From Anisus vortex (lineage: Eukaryota > Mollusca > Gastropoda > Planorbidae), in the NCBI GenBank assembly GCA_949126835.1, contig OX421501.1:5464499-5528498 (forward strand): DNA of 64,000 nucleotides, given 5' to 3'. This document shows positions 35,150 through 46,349 of the stretch, piece by piece. Within the stretch, counting starts at the first letter, position 1, and the number at the start of each line of letters is the position of its first letter. Made by a program: the position numbers and the translations under genes. The notes beneath the pieces were generated by a model. It searched no databases and had not been told where the DNA came from. It saw nothing but the letters and a program-made list of their open reading frames with translations.

Positions 35150-35810
35150 AACATATTATATTTTTCTTAGCGGACACATTTTTTCATATAATAAATAAAT
35201 AACATCTTTAGTAACCTTATTGTGTTTAGAACAGTATTATGCCTACGTATGCTATAATATATTTTGCTTCAATCGAAAATGCGGATTAACAAGTCCCTAT
35301 GTGAACGCACTAAGATTTCTGTTTAATTATTATTTATAATTGATTAATAATTAATTTTTTTTTTAATGCAGCTATTTTGTTTTGGGGTAAGAATTGGTCT
35401 ATTACTTATAGAATTTTGAACTGCCTTTGCAAGAAATTTGAAAAAAAGCTTGCCGCGGAATTTTAAAAAGCGTGCTTTGGAATTTACGAGATTTTCGCAG
35501 CGTTTTAATCGTTGTCCCTAGTGATTGTATTAGTGACGTACCGTGATGTAAATTGCTGTTCGACTTCCGCAGTGAACATACAACTCGGTCATCGTACGCT
35601 ACCAGTCCACAAAAGTCCACACGTGGATCGATTTACATGGGTGTGTGCATGCAGGTCACTATAAATGGTAAGGCAGTCTACTTATTTTTTTTATAGCCAC
35701 GAATGAATTTACAGGTGATTCTTTTCAATGTGATGGTCTGGATGTATTTATTGAAGACACGGCCCGTAACAACGTAAGCGTGAGTTCAGATATTGTTCAG
35801 TTATTAAAGT
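35150..35810. other. Intergenic, nothing recognised
   Basis: A 72-codon minus frame at 35402-35620 shows no family resemblance. Confidence 0.45.
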
Positions 35811-35816
35811 AGTTTA

Positions 35817-36118
35817 CCAAAGACTATTACAAGATCGACCGCTTGCTCTATTTTTAGAGCGTATATGTTCTTTTTTCAGTGTGCAGCCAATAAGGCCGTT
35901 TAAATGACATCTACGCACTTTACGTTTGCCTAAATGTTTCCGCTGTATTCAAATTTCGATTTTTTAATCTTAAGTTTTCCATTATGAAAATCAGAGCGAA
36001 TTACTAAACCGGACGTTTAGAGGCCGTACTGCTATCGGAAATTCCGAAACGAAATGTTTCAAATTATCAAATAGCAGAAATATCAAAGCCTGCGGTACAT
36101 CTTGTTATAGTCTTTGAG
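35817..36118. mobile_element. GGACCGCTTGC-type MITE, opposite orientation
   Basis: Begins 'ccaaagactattacaagatc' and ends 'catcttgttatagtctttga'. Internal 'tatttttagagc' is at the left here and at the right in other copies, showing the reversed orientation. About 300 bp, non-coding. Confidence 0.75.
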
Positions 36119-36299
36119 TTTACAAAAGCCGGTGCAAAATCACACGTTTCAAACCTTTTTTTTATACTATTATATAAGCTACTAGAATCTAAATCTTATA
36201 GAATAAAATATTTCCTGGGTTTCAAGTGTTGTTTTTTTTTTTGAAAGAAGACATTTTTTTTCAAATCCAATAAATTCAGGACTACCTACTTTTTACTTG

Positions 36300-37420
36300 C
36301 TGTAGATATTGCCTTCAGGCCCCACGAGAGGGGGGGGGGGTAATGCCGGTACGCTGTACCGGGGCCCATAAGAGCTTAGGGGCCCATGAATATTAAATTT
36401 TAAAAATAAATTGGCAATTACGAAAGAAATGGCTTTAAAATCTTTATTATTTGAATTACTGAGATTTGTTACCATTATTTTAACCCAAATGAAGACAAGT
36501 ATTGATGATTTCGTTAAAGACGAGCGGAAGGGATTCGTAGTAATCATACAAACTGGGTAGTTATTGTAATGTTTTAAAATGTACATATACATTCTTTAGT
36601 CATAAAATATTTATATATTTTTTAACTATCTTGTGTAATTTGATCATGTAGAGTTGTAAGCCATTTATTTTTGTAAAAGGATACAAAAAGAAACATACTA
36701 GTAATATTAATGTAAAGAAAAAGGGTTAATTATCTCCTCTCAATTAAATTATACAAATTTGATGCTAACAATACCAAACGAGTTGATTGTTTTAATATAA
36801 CTATTTGACTTCTGAAAATGTTCATCTATCTTAATTAGCCTTAAATTAGGGAAAGGGTTAAATGTTTTGAAATCGATTTCACGGAAAGATATGTCCAGTT
36901 TCAATGCAAATCCATTCCAGTTGCCCAACACTTCAAGTGCTTTTGGACCCAGTCTTGTAAATGTAAGTTTAACTTACTGAAACGTAGTCGCCATGTCATT
37001 CAGATAAATTGGCTTCAACAGTCAGTTCTCCTCATTCAATAATGGATTTTTTTTTCCATTAATATACATCCTAATTGCTTCCAAACAAGAAACGAATCTA
37101 TTCAAGACTTTACCTAGATCTATACGGCGTATGACTTTCTCCTAGAAGGGACTTGAGAAACTATACAATTGACTATCTTACCAATAGAATTAATCACAGA
37201 TCGAAAGTCCAATGATGGGAGCTTTGCATACAAACATTCCTGAACTAAAACAGTTGACGTCCAGTGTGATTCCCATGTAGTTCGCCATGCAGCACCCACT
37301 AATTACGCTGACATACTTTGTTTTCACAATATTCTTGGAGCTCTCTCGCGTGCCACCTAAAATCGTTCTGCGTACCAAGTTTGGCATTTTTCCTGACTGA
37401 TCGTTAAATAAGTCGCCAGT
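36300..37420. mobile_element. Degenerate relative of the 19276/41910 hAT-like elements
   Basis: Shares 'agtaatcatacaaactgggt', 'gtaatgttttaaaatgtaca', and 'gggttaattatctcc' in the same order as 42390-42600. A G-rich block stands at the left end. Borders and target duplication were not found. Confidence 0.5.
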
Positions 37421-37689
37421 TCTGCCACCCCATTCGTCACCATTATACGAATGTATTATTTCGTTAGTGTTTTAAGTTGTTGTTTTTTTAAAGTGTTTAA
37501 ATGTTTTTCTTATCCCAGAGGTGGGCAAACTTTTTCTGCATAGGGCTACATTGACACATGCAAAGCTATTGGCAGGCGTATATATATATATATATATCTC
37601 AAAGATCCCACACCCCCGCGCACAAAGTTAGGGCTTGCACCACATGTACTGCACTTCTTCTCGTCATTCGGAATTCCCCTTAGATTAAT

Positions 37690-38893
37690 AACGAGTTGGT
37701 GACTCGCTCGTATACCTGCAGTGTCGCCTGATAGCATCAATTCCAGACTATATGCCATGGGCATCAAGGCATCAATTCCAGACTATATGCCATGGGCATC
37801 AAGGAATCGATTCCAGATTATATGCCATGGGAATCAAGGCATCGATTCCAGACTATATGCCATGGGCATCAGGCATCGATTCCAGACTATATGCCATGGG
37901 CATCAAGGCATCAATTCCAGACTATATGCATGGGCATCAAGGCATCGATTCCAGACTATATGCCATGGGCATCAAGGCATCAATTCCAGACTATATGTCA
38001 TGGGCATCAAGGCATCAATTCCAGACTATATGCCATGGGCATCAAGGCATCGAATCCAGACTCTATGCCATGGGCATCAAGACATCGATTCCAGACTATA
38101 TGCCATGGGCATCAAGGCATCAATTCCAGACTATATGCCATGGGCATCAAGGCATCGATTCCAGACTATATGCCATGGGCATCAAGGCATCGATTCCATA
38201 CTATATGCCATGGGCATCAAGGCATCGATACCAGACTATATGCCATGGGCATCAAGGCATCAATTTCAGACTATATGCCATGGGCATCAAGGCATCGATT
38301 CCAGACTATATGCCATGGGCATCAAGGCATCGATTCCAGACTATATGCCATGGGCATCAAGGCATCGATTTAAAGACTATATGCCATGGGCATCAAGGCA
38401 TCAATTCCAGACTATATGCCATGGGCATCAAGGCATCAATTCCAGACTATATGCCATGGGCATCAAGGCATCGATTCCAGACTATATGCCATGGGCATCA
38501 AGGCATCGATTTAAAGACTATATGCCATGTGCATCAAGGCATCAATTCCAGACTATATGCCATGGGCATCAAGGCATCAATTCCAGACTATATGCCATGG
38601 GCATCAAGGCATCAATTCCAGACTATATGCCATGGGCATCAAGGCATCGATTCCAGACTATATGCCATGGGCATCAAGGCATCAATTCCAGATTTAATGC
38701 CATGGGCATCAAGGCAACAGGCAGCAGGGACTCGGTGAGACGAGCTTGTTACGCACATTGCGTCCTCCACACCAAGTCTCGGGGCCATCTCGTCAGTGCT
38801 ATGAAATTATCAGACGCGCAACACTGTCCCTACTGCCTAGCCCACCAGTGTACTCTTAACGTAAGCGTATCGGCGGCTTACGCAAATCACTAG
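37690..38893 (+). repeat. Repeat family X copy with internally expanded minisatellite
   Basis: The left flank 'cactgtcgcctgatagca'-like sequence and the right flank ('cattgcgtcctccacacca', 'gcccaccagtgtactcttaa', 'gtatcggcggcttac') correspond to the two halves of repeat X. The middle has been replaced by the 35-bp array. Confidence 0.75.
37735..38718 (+). repeat. 35-bp minisatellite, about 28 copies
   Basis: Unit: atcaattccagactatatgc then catgggcatcaaggc. The period of 35 is not a multiple of three and the unit has no stop in any forward frame, so long open frames (up to 390 codons) arise in all three, each giving a 35-residue protein repeat. The unit corresponds to single-copy sequence 'gatcccagactataggtctg'/'gacatccaggcacc' in other X copies. 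I regard the frames as non-genic. Confidence 0.9.
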
Positions 38894-38899
38894 CTTTGA

Positions 38900-40140
38900 G
38901 TTTTATGAGGCCCATTGACAAGTCTTAATGAGGCGTGAACTTTTGAACTGGGGTGATCGTGAACTTCCGGTTTTATTTTAAATCTAATAAACAAAAAAAA
39001 AGCATGCTATTGCTGGTTATTGACAGTTGATTTCAACCTCGACGGCTGGTTCTAGTCTTTAAGAATTATAAAAAGGATACAATATTTGTTATGAGGAATC
39101 CGTTTTTAACATCAAAAGTGAGTAGGCGATAATTAATACTCAAGTGTTAGTCGCGTGAGGTTAAATGTTTATTTGTTTACAAAATAAATTAGTCAAGAGT
39201 TGCGTTTTCTTGGTTATTAAAAAACAAAATGCGTAAATTCATAAAAAAGAATAACAAAAATTATTTTGCATTAAGCAATAAGTTTGATATTATAAAAATG
39301 TGATTATTCCCTTCTGACATTCACAATACATTGTTTTCTTTTGTAAACATGTTTTGGAAATGAAAGAAATTTTAATCCCCAACAAATGTTCGTACAACCA
39401 GTAACCCAGCACACAGACATGTTTCGAATAAAATGATCGAATTCGACCGGAAATGTTTTTTCTTGTGAACTTTTATGCATGCATACACGTTAAGACTTGT
39501 CCATAGTCGCACAAGTGCTAACGTGTCACCAGATCTTATTAATTGTACGAAATAAACGTAACTGTTTTCATTAACAAACCTCTTTTGTGTTTATATAAAC
39601 AATGTATATTCAATTCATCTTTCTATTTAGCTTACTATGTAGTTATACTATTTACGTATAACATATATTTCATTGATTACAACCAAATCACTTCAATCCA
39701 TTTGTGTAAGAAGCTAAATTAACGACAACATTAGCTTCAAGTTGAGATCTAGTTGAGTTCCTAAATGATGCACGGTTTGAAGTGTTTGGGTATAAACCTT
39801 TATGGAATATTCATTTTGTCACTGTGTTAATGCAAACTTGTAGTGAAAATGATGTAGCTTTAAGATTTGATTTTAAAAAAAACGTGCACATTCTAGCATA
39901 AAGATTGTATTATCACGACTGTATTTCTAATTTATTAAGTTGTTGTTTTTATATTATTATACCGGTATCTTACACTTAATTACCCCCCTCCCCTTTGAAT
40001 TCTCGTTTATGATAATTTAAATTAATGTAGTATTATTTTTATTTATATCTGTATTACTAGATCTACTATTGTTTCCATATAATTGTATATTGTTGACCAA
40101 TGTTATAATTTTCTAATTAAGTTTTTCCCTGTGTTTTTAT
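38900..40140. other. Intergenic, nothing recognised
   Basis: AT-rich, with no ORF above 60 codons or shared repeat. Confidence 0.55.
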
Positions 40141-40159
40141 TGTGCTTATGTACTATGTG

Positions 40160-40470
40160 CAGGGGCGTATTTAGACATGTTCCAAATGTTCCATTGGAAC
40201 AGGGGCCCCCAAACAGAAAAGGCCCCCACACATCCCAACAAGAAATGTTTTAGTGGCATCCCCATTCTTTCGTTGAAAATGTAAAACAATTTCCTACAAT
40301 TTAAAGCGCTCCAGTACAACCAAGCTAAGTGCAACATAAAATATATGATTTTACAGAATGTAACATGAATTAACGGTACTTGTGTGAGGTATGTGAAAGG
40401 CAGGGGCGAGACCACGAGGGGCCCCCACATAAATTTGGGAATAAGGCCTCCACAATCCCTGACTATGTGG
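40160..40470. mobile_element. Possible CAGGGGCG-type hAT remnant
   Basis: Two starts of the CAGGGGCG type (40161 and 40401) and paired 'gggcccccac'/'aggcccccac' blocks resemble the ends of hAT-like elements, but the arrangement is direct rather than inverted and no target duplication was found. Confidence 0.35.
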
Positions 40471-40726
40471 CAAATATAATATTGTTCCTTTTGTTCAATA
40501 TGCCAAAGTCTCCTTCTGTATATTTTGTTGTTTAATTCGACGGTTCATCGGTGAGGGAAATATAACAGTAGCTTATACAAGAAAAAAAGAATTTCATGTT
40601 ACAATTAAAGTCACATATTACAATTTGTAAAAAAAAAAAAAAAATTTGAGAGACAAAGAGAGAAAAATCAGTTTGTATTAGACAAACACATAAAGAGAGC
40701 GAGAGTGACATAAGCTAGGGTGGGAC

Positions 40727-40727
<1 letters not shown>

Positions 40728-40777
<50 letters not shown>

Positions 40778-40865
40778 GAGAAGAGAGAGAGAGAGAGAGA
40801 AGAGAGAGAGATAGAGAGAGAAGAGGAAAAGAAAAAAAGAAAGCAAGAGAAAGAAAGGGAGAGAG
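40728..40865. repeat. (GA)n-rich microsatellite
   Basis: A long GA run with interruptions (agaagagag). Serine/leucine-rich frames on the minus strand are artefacts of this repeat. Confidence 0.9.
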
Positions 40866-41279
40866 AGAGTGAGCGAGGTAGGGTGACATTCAAACTAATT
40901 TGTTTTAATCCTCAATTACCCCCCACACACACACTAAAAACAAACACACACACACATACACCCATAATTTACGACTCATATACGGGTTAAATTTAATTTG
41001 TTTTGAATCGAAGTAGGTGAACCATGAACCACACCGTGGTTACGGCCCTTGACTCATTTAACTTATTCGTTTACTAGATAAAAAAATAAAAGAAAACACT
41101 CAAGCGAAAAAGACCCTGACAATGCAGCGTGACAGTTATCCCCATGCCACACTTCTCCCCTCTCTCCCCTATTGTCCCGGGACTCGGCAGAACACCAAAA
41201 TCCAACATCACACAAAACACTGAACTCTTTTTGTTCAAACTCATGGTACGATAACAAGGTTTAAATAGTTAGGAATTAC

Positions 41280-41370
41280 CCGCCCCTCCCCCCCCCCCCC
41301 CCAACCAATACACCCTTTCACGCTTCACACCCTACCTTTTCCAACTCCCTCCCCCCCCCCCCCCCCCCCA
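41280..41370. repeat. Poly-C tracts
   Basis: Two runs of 14 or more C separated by a C-rich linker. Confidence 0.85.
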
Positions 41371-41654
41371 ATAGCCTTTATTTGACTAATGGTGGTAAGA
41401 GTGTATCCAAGTCACAACTTTTTTCTTTTGTTGAAGCTTTTAAATGAAATGACAGGGAGAATGAATAGATATGGTCATCTCGCTTCAATGCGGCGCTTTT
41501 GTTTGTAAACTGTCTTTTTATTTGTCTGTTTATCCACATAAAACTGTAACGATCTGTCTGTCTATGAATGCATTAGTCTCTATGTATCAGTTATTTTATC
41601 GGCGTTTTGGTCTATACTTCCCTCTCTTTTTCCTCTGTGTCCTTCTCTCTGTCA

Positions 41655-41812
41655 GAGAAGAAGACGAGAAGGACAGAGAGAAAGAGAGAGAGAAGGACAA
41701 AGAGAAAGAGAGAGAGAAGGACAAAGAGAAAGAGAGAGAGAAGGACAAAGAGAAAGAGAGAGAGAGAAGGACAGAGAGAAAGAGAGAGAGAGAAGGACAG
41801 AGAGAAAGATTG
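41655..41812. repeat. GA-rich minisatellite
   Basis: About 24-bp units of 'gaaggacaaagagaaagaga'. It produces charged frames (REKDKEKE) on the plus strand that I do not consider genes. Confidence 0.85.
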
Positions 41813-41854
41813 AGATGTTACAGACTCTCCCTGTATACAAATTTTTTTCTTCTT

Positions 41855-43830
41855 ACAATGCTTATCCGTGGTTTGTGTCTAGTCTTGTATTTAGACCAAT
41901 GTTTTAAATCATAGGTTCAAAACGGGGGTGTTATCGTCAGCACCCCCCTGGGGGCGGTGAGCAGCTTTAGGGGGGTGCTGACATTCCCGGGGTCGATTGG
42001 GGGGGGGGGGGGCGGTGAAGGACAAATGGGAGATACAAACATTACCTGATATAATTTGATCACCTCAGCTGTTTGAATCGAATAATTTTTTGATGAATTG
42101 ATGTAAACGCAAGTGCTGCTCAATATCTGATATCCCCGAACAGTGGGCCTATTTTATTATACTAATAAGGAATCGCAATGACTTTTGATAAAGTAGGGGT
42201 CAATATTTGGCAAATATAGTGTGCGGCCGAATGGTCTTGTGCTTGGTTCACCGGACTGTTAAACTGCTGACCGTTCCCTGTCGCCCTAATATCTGAATAT
42301 ACTTTTGATATTTTGATCGGCTTTAACGAGATGTCCTTTGAAGAGTGACTTATATTTTAATCTAAGCAATTCACTTATGCGACATAGATACGAAGTAATC
42401 ATTCAATCTGGGTATTTATTGTAATGCTTAAATTTATACATAATATACATTATTAAGTTACATAATATTTATATAATTTTCAAATACTTTTTACAGTTTA
42501 ATCATTTAAAAAATATAAATTGTAAACCTTTGTTTTCTTATAAAAGAAAAAAAAAACATTTAAAAAAGTAGTTCAAAATAAACGGGTTAATTATCTCCCT
42601 TTAATTTGACTAAATAGTAATATAAAACAAGTTAAGTTTTGTAATATAAAAAAATATTACTAACTGATTATTATTTCTTTATATACATTCAACATTATGG
42701 TATTCATAACAAGATTTAATTCTTAGAGGATTAATATAATTTACGCTAAACAGTTGTAAATAAAAATTTCCTGCATTAATTGTTTGTCCATATTTATAGT
42801 TTATATTTTAAACATTAATAATTACAGAAATTACGTAATATAGTGCTTATAAATGAGTCTTTTATATTTCTAAATAAATAATACAAATAAATTTGTTTTA
42901 GAATTAAAATATTTATGTTTAATTAAAGAAGAAGAGCATAAAAACTCGTTTAAATGTAAATAGTCTGTATCAATTAATGAGCGGTCAAATGTAGGTGACC
43001 TCTTTGATGTGCGAAAAAATATGTTCACAACGTATAAGTTGAACCAAAAACTGAAAGTAAAAGAACGAATGCCTAGCAGTTTAGAATAGCAGATGATTTT
43101 CATAAGCAGCTTCCTTCTAGACTTTTTCCGCAAATGGACACGTTTGGATGCCCATTTTTTAAATGTTTAAAATTCAACTTGCTCCTTTTAAAATCGTCAA
43201 TATTCCTCCACTTAAAAATAGATCTACATCTAAGAAGGTTAAAGTAATATCAAACCAGTTAAGCTTAATTTGGGTATAAAAAATGAATCTATCAATTTGA
43301 AAGACTTGCCTTTGATTAGGAAACTCCACTTTGACCGCTTCGATGTATTTTTTTTAAAAGCTCAACTATCTATCTTGATATGGATTTTATGCTAATACCA
43401 TTTGGTTGTCAAAAAAGAAAAACAATTTGCAAATAGTGAAGCATGGAGTACTAAGGCTTTTGCAACCAAAATTGAAACAAATATAGACAGACTACTAGCA
43501 ACACTGTCACCAGGCAAACGATTCACATTAATATTGATTTATTTAAGCCTCTTGTTGGGGTAATTTTTTGATCGATTAATTCTTACAATATGTTTTCTTT
43601 TCATTTTTGTTAAGATAATAAATCACACGAAAAGGTCTAGTCGCGCAAAAAAAGTTGGGGGGAGGGGGGCGGTGAGCTGGAAATTTTTTTTAAAGGGGGC
43701 GGTTAGCTGAAAAAGGTTGAGAACCATATTTTAAATGGTAATAATTTATTGGTTTTCCTAGTTTGATTAGGCAAGCCATTACATGCCCGTATGACAGACA
43801 GGAAGGAAGATTACGTATTTCTTCATTTGT
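41855..43830 (-). mobile_element. LINE 3' fragment split by a hAT-like element
   Basis: The LINE sequence runs 41855-41909 ('cttatccgtggtttgtgtct') and resumes at 43729-43830 ('ggttttcctagtttgattag'). Between them lies the complete hAT-like element 41910-43728. Confidence 0.7.
41910..43728. mobile_element. hAT-like non-autonomous element with perfect 8-bp target duplication
   Basis: 1819 bp, left end CATAGGTTCAAAACG, right end GGTTGAGAACCATA. It is flanked by TTTTAAAT at 41902-41909 and 43729-43736. It shares G-rich subterminal blocks and internal sequence with 19276-20720. An 87-codon minus frame at 42870-43133 is not recognisable as transposase. Confidence 0.85.
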
Positions 43831-44224
43831 TCTGTTTCACATGATCTGTTTCCTCCGAAGCCGTGCTGATTTGGATACATGTGCAATATGTTTGTCGGGT
43901 GATTTATTATGCTACTATAATATATTACATGATCTAGTATGTAACATTTAATGCTTGTAAAAGAAACTAATTTTTAAGAGTCAGATTTTTGTTGTTTTTT
44001 TTTAACCTTTTTTTTTGCTACTTTACAATCTTTATAAACAAATCTATAAAATATCTATCTTTAAATCTTTTTATTTAAAAATCGCGTGTTGAACCATAAA
44101 GTTACTGTTGCTGTAGCAGCGCTCACCAGTTGTTGTTTTCTATGGCCGCGGAATGCAAGAGATTAGCTTGAATACTCCTTATTTGAATCTATGTGCTAAA
44201 TATTGTATTTCCCTTGTTTTCGTT

Positions 44225-44405
44225 TAAGTGAAGTACTCTTTGGACAAGACTAAATGGTACCATAGGGCCGGTGAAGCAGCGTTTAACAGTTTCTGTGTAC
44301 ACGACATACTAGGAGATCGCCAGCACAATGCCCAGCCGCTTTTTCTTACCCAAGTTAATGTCAGGTATGTATATATCTTAGCTGGGTAGACACAGGGTAA
44401 CCCTA
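44225..44405 (-). mobile_element. SINE family 1, truncated
   Basis: 'accatagggccggtgaagca' and 'ccagcacaatgcccagccgc' followed by a degraded body. The head is lost. Confidence 0.6.
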
Positions 44406-44594
44406 AAACTATTTACAAATCGTAGACACAAAAATATCAGTTTTGTTTATCAGATAAATTGATTAGATGCATAACACTGTACTAAATCAATTAATTTTCT
44501 TTTTGTAATACAATTTTATAACAAATATCGGACTAGATTAACCTGACAGAACAAGTAAGAATATACAGCACACTTATATTTACCAAATGTATTT

Positions 44595-45460
44595 ATGTAA
44601 TAATAATAATAATGGTGCTTGTATAGCGCATATCCTGTTGATGACAGTTCTATGCGCTGACGACAGTTAAAAAATACAGACAACGAACAACAGACGAAAA
44701 TGTAAATATGTATCCGCAAATACTGCTAACGAAATAGGTGAGTGTTCAGCCGGCTCCTGAAGGTGTCGAAGCTAGGGCTCTGGCGAAGCAGTAGTGGGAG
44801 GTGATTCCAAGCAGACGGGCCAGCGTAGGAGAATGCACAATGACCAGCGGACACTAGCCTCACTCGAGGATCTGCAGAGTAAGCGCGTCAGAAGCCGAAC
44901 GAAGTGGATGGGCTTGGGTGTAATCGAAGGAGTAATCGATTAGGAGCGAAGGTAATCCGGGGAAGAGTTATTCAGGCACTTATAGCAGAGAGAAGCCAGC
45001 TTATATGAGATCTGGTTGTTGATGGGTAGCCAGTGCCAGAGATCGGAGCAGCGGAGTGATATTATTTGACTTCTTCTTTTCTTCTTGAGCGCTAGTCGCG
45101 CTGCGCAGTTCTGGATACGTTGGAGTCCTTGAAGGGAGGAGGCCGAGAGACCAGCCAAGATCGAATTGCAATAATCCAAGCGGGAAGAGAGGAGAGAGAT
45201 AATAAGCTTATCACAAACTTCCTTGGTGAGATGAAAACGGATGGCGGCAATACGACGCAGATGGAACTTTGTTGAGGAAGGATATGTGGGGCTGCATGGA
45301 CAGCGTTGAGTCCAGATAGACGCCAAGGCCATTGACAATCGGGGAGAAAGGCACAGTTTCGTCAGCCAGCTGAATATCGGACAATATATATTTCAAATTC
45401 CCACATAACAATATGTTTGCAATGTTAAACATGCCATATTTTTCTATGTACATATATATA
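44595..45460 (-). mobile_element. LINE reverse transcriptase C-terminal fragment
   Basis: The minus strand encodes, in two frames joined by a frameshift near 45270, GLGVYLDSTLSMQPHIS and then FHLRRIAAIRFHLTKEVCDK, LLSSRLDYCNSILAGLS, RIQNCAARLALKKKRRSQII and LHWLPINNQISYKLA-like WHWLPINNQISYKLASLCYK. This is the typical end of a CR1/jockey-type non-LTR reverse transcriptase. A (TTA)n-like tail follows at about 44598-44612. It is 5' truncated and dead. It belongs to a different family from the 54465-54920 LINE. Confidence 0.85.
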
Positions 45461-45469
45461 TTGCAAATC

Positions 45470-46090
45470 TAATCGTCTTTCGAAACTATGGAAACAATGA
45501 TGAATAAATATATAAATTAGTATATATATACATTTCACGTATTCCTGTAAAGTTCTAACATACATTTTGTAAAATATATCATATAACGAATTATACGTTA
45601 TAACACTTAAATAACCACATCAACGTTTTGCGTATTGCATATATGTCACATAACATATGATCAACATAACTTCATCAACTTCTAACATACTAGGTACTTT
45701 GCTTTAAATGGAAAGAAAAACGTTTAAAAATAATAAAAAAAATCGTAATTAATAATGGCACAATATTAAACAATCATTATTTACGAGTTTTTAATCAAAA
45801 AAACAATTGTTCGTGTTTTTTTTTTATTTGATAATGTTTTATCAATAGTTAAGATGTTATAAAGTTTTTTTTAATAGATCTCTATTAAAATAAACCCAAT
45901 ATCGATGCATATTTAAAATATTGAAGTAAATAGATTTTACGTTTGCTTTATAAGACTCATTAAAAACCAAGAACCGAATCATGTAAATGAATTGTGGTAG
46001 CTTAAATGAAATTTTGAATATAAATTCATTGTTGTTTTTTAACTAATGTCCAGACTCGTTGTCAGAGAGTACATTGAACTGAAAGGTATA
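45470..46090. other. Intergenic, nothing recognised
   Basis: AT-rich sequence downstream of copy 3. Confidence 0.5.
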
Positions 46091-46099
46091 ATGTTTAAA

Positions 46100-46215
46100 T
46101 AGGAGTTTTGATTTTCAGTTTGTTTAAATTTTGATTTTCAGTTTGTTTAAATTTTGAATTTCAGTTTGTTTAAGTTTTGAATTTCAGTTTGTGTAAGTTT
46201 TGAATTTCAGCTTGT
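46100..46215. repeat. Short tandem repeat downstream of copy 3
   Basis: About five copies of a 23-24 bp unit 'gttttgaatttcagtttgtt'. It lies just beyond the probable polyadenylation signal. Confidence 0.8.
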
Positions 46216-46253
46216 GTCTTTTAAATGTTACATGTAAAATATAAAATGAGTTG

Positions 46254-46259
46254 TTTATT
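46254..46259 (-). terminator. Candidate polyadenylation signal of copy 3
   Basis: AATAAA on the minus strand, 90 bp after the copy 3 stop codon, similar in spacing to the one after copy 1. Confidence 0.45.
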
Positions 46260-46349
46260 GTAAAAGGTTCAATCATATAACCTTGTTTTCTAGTATTCTG
46301 AAAAAAAATCACGAAACATGCAAACCCAAACTTAAGGAGAATTAATATA

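Noticed and set aside
37721..38893. Open frames of 390, 328 and 193 codons
   Set aside because: They are the three frames of a 35-bp tandem repeat without stops. No start context, intron or domain supports a gene.
40668..40893. Serine/leucine-rich frames
   Set aside because: They translate a GA microsatellite.
41471..41914. 147-codon frame with charged REKDKEKE repeats
   Set aside because: It runs through the GA-rich minisatellite; no recognisable sequence outside the repeat.
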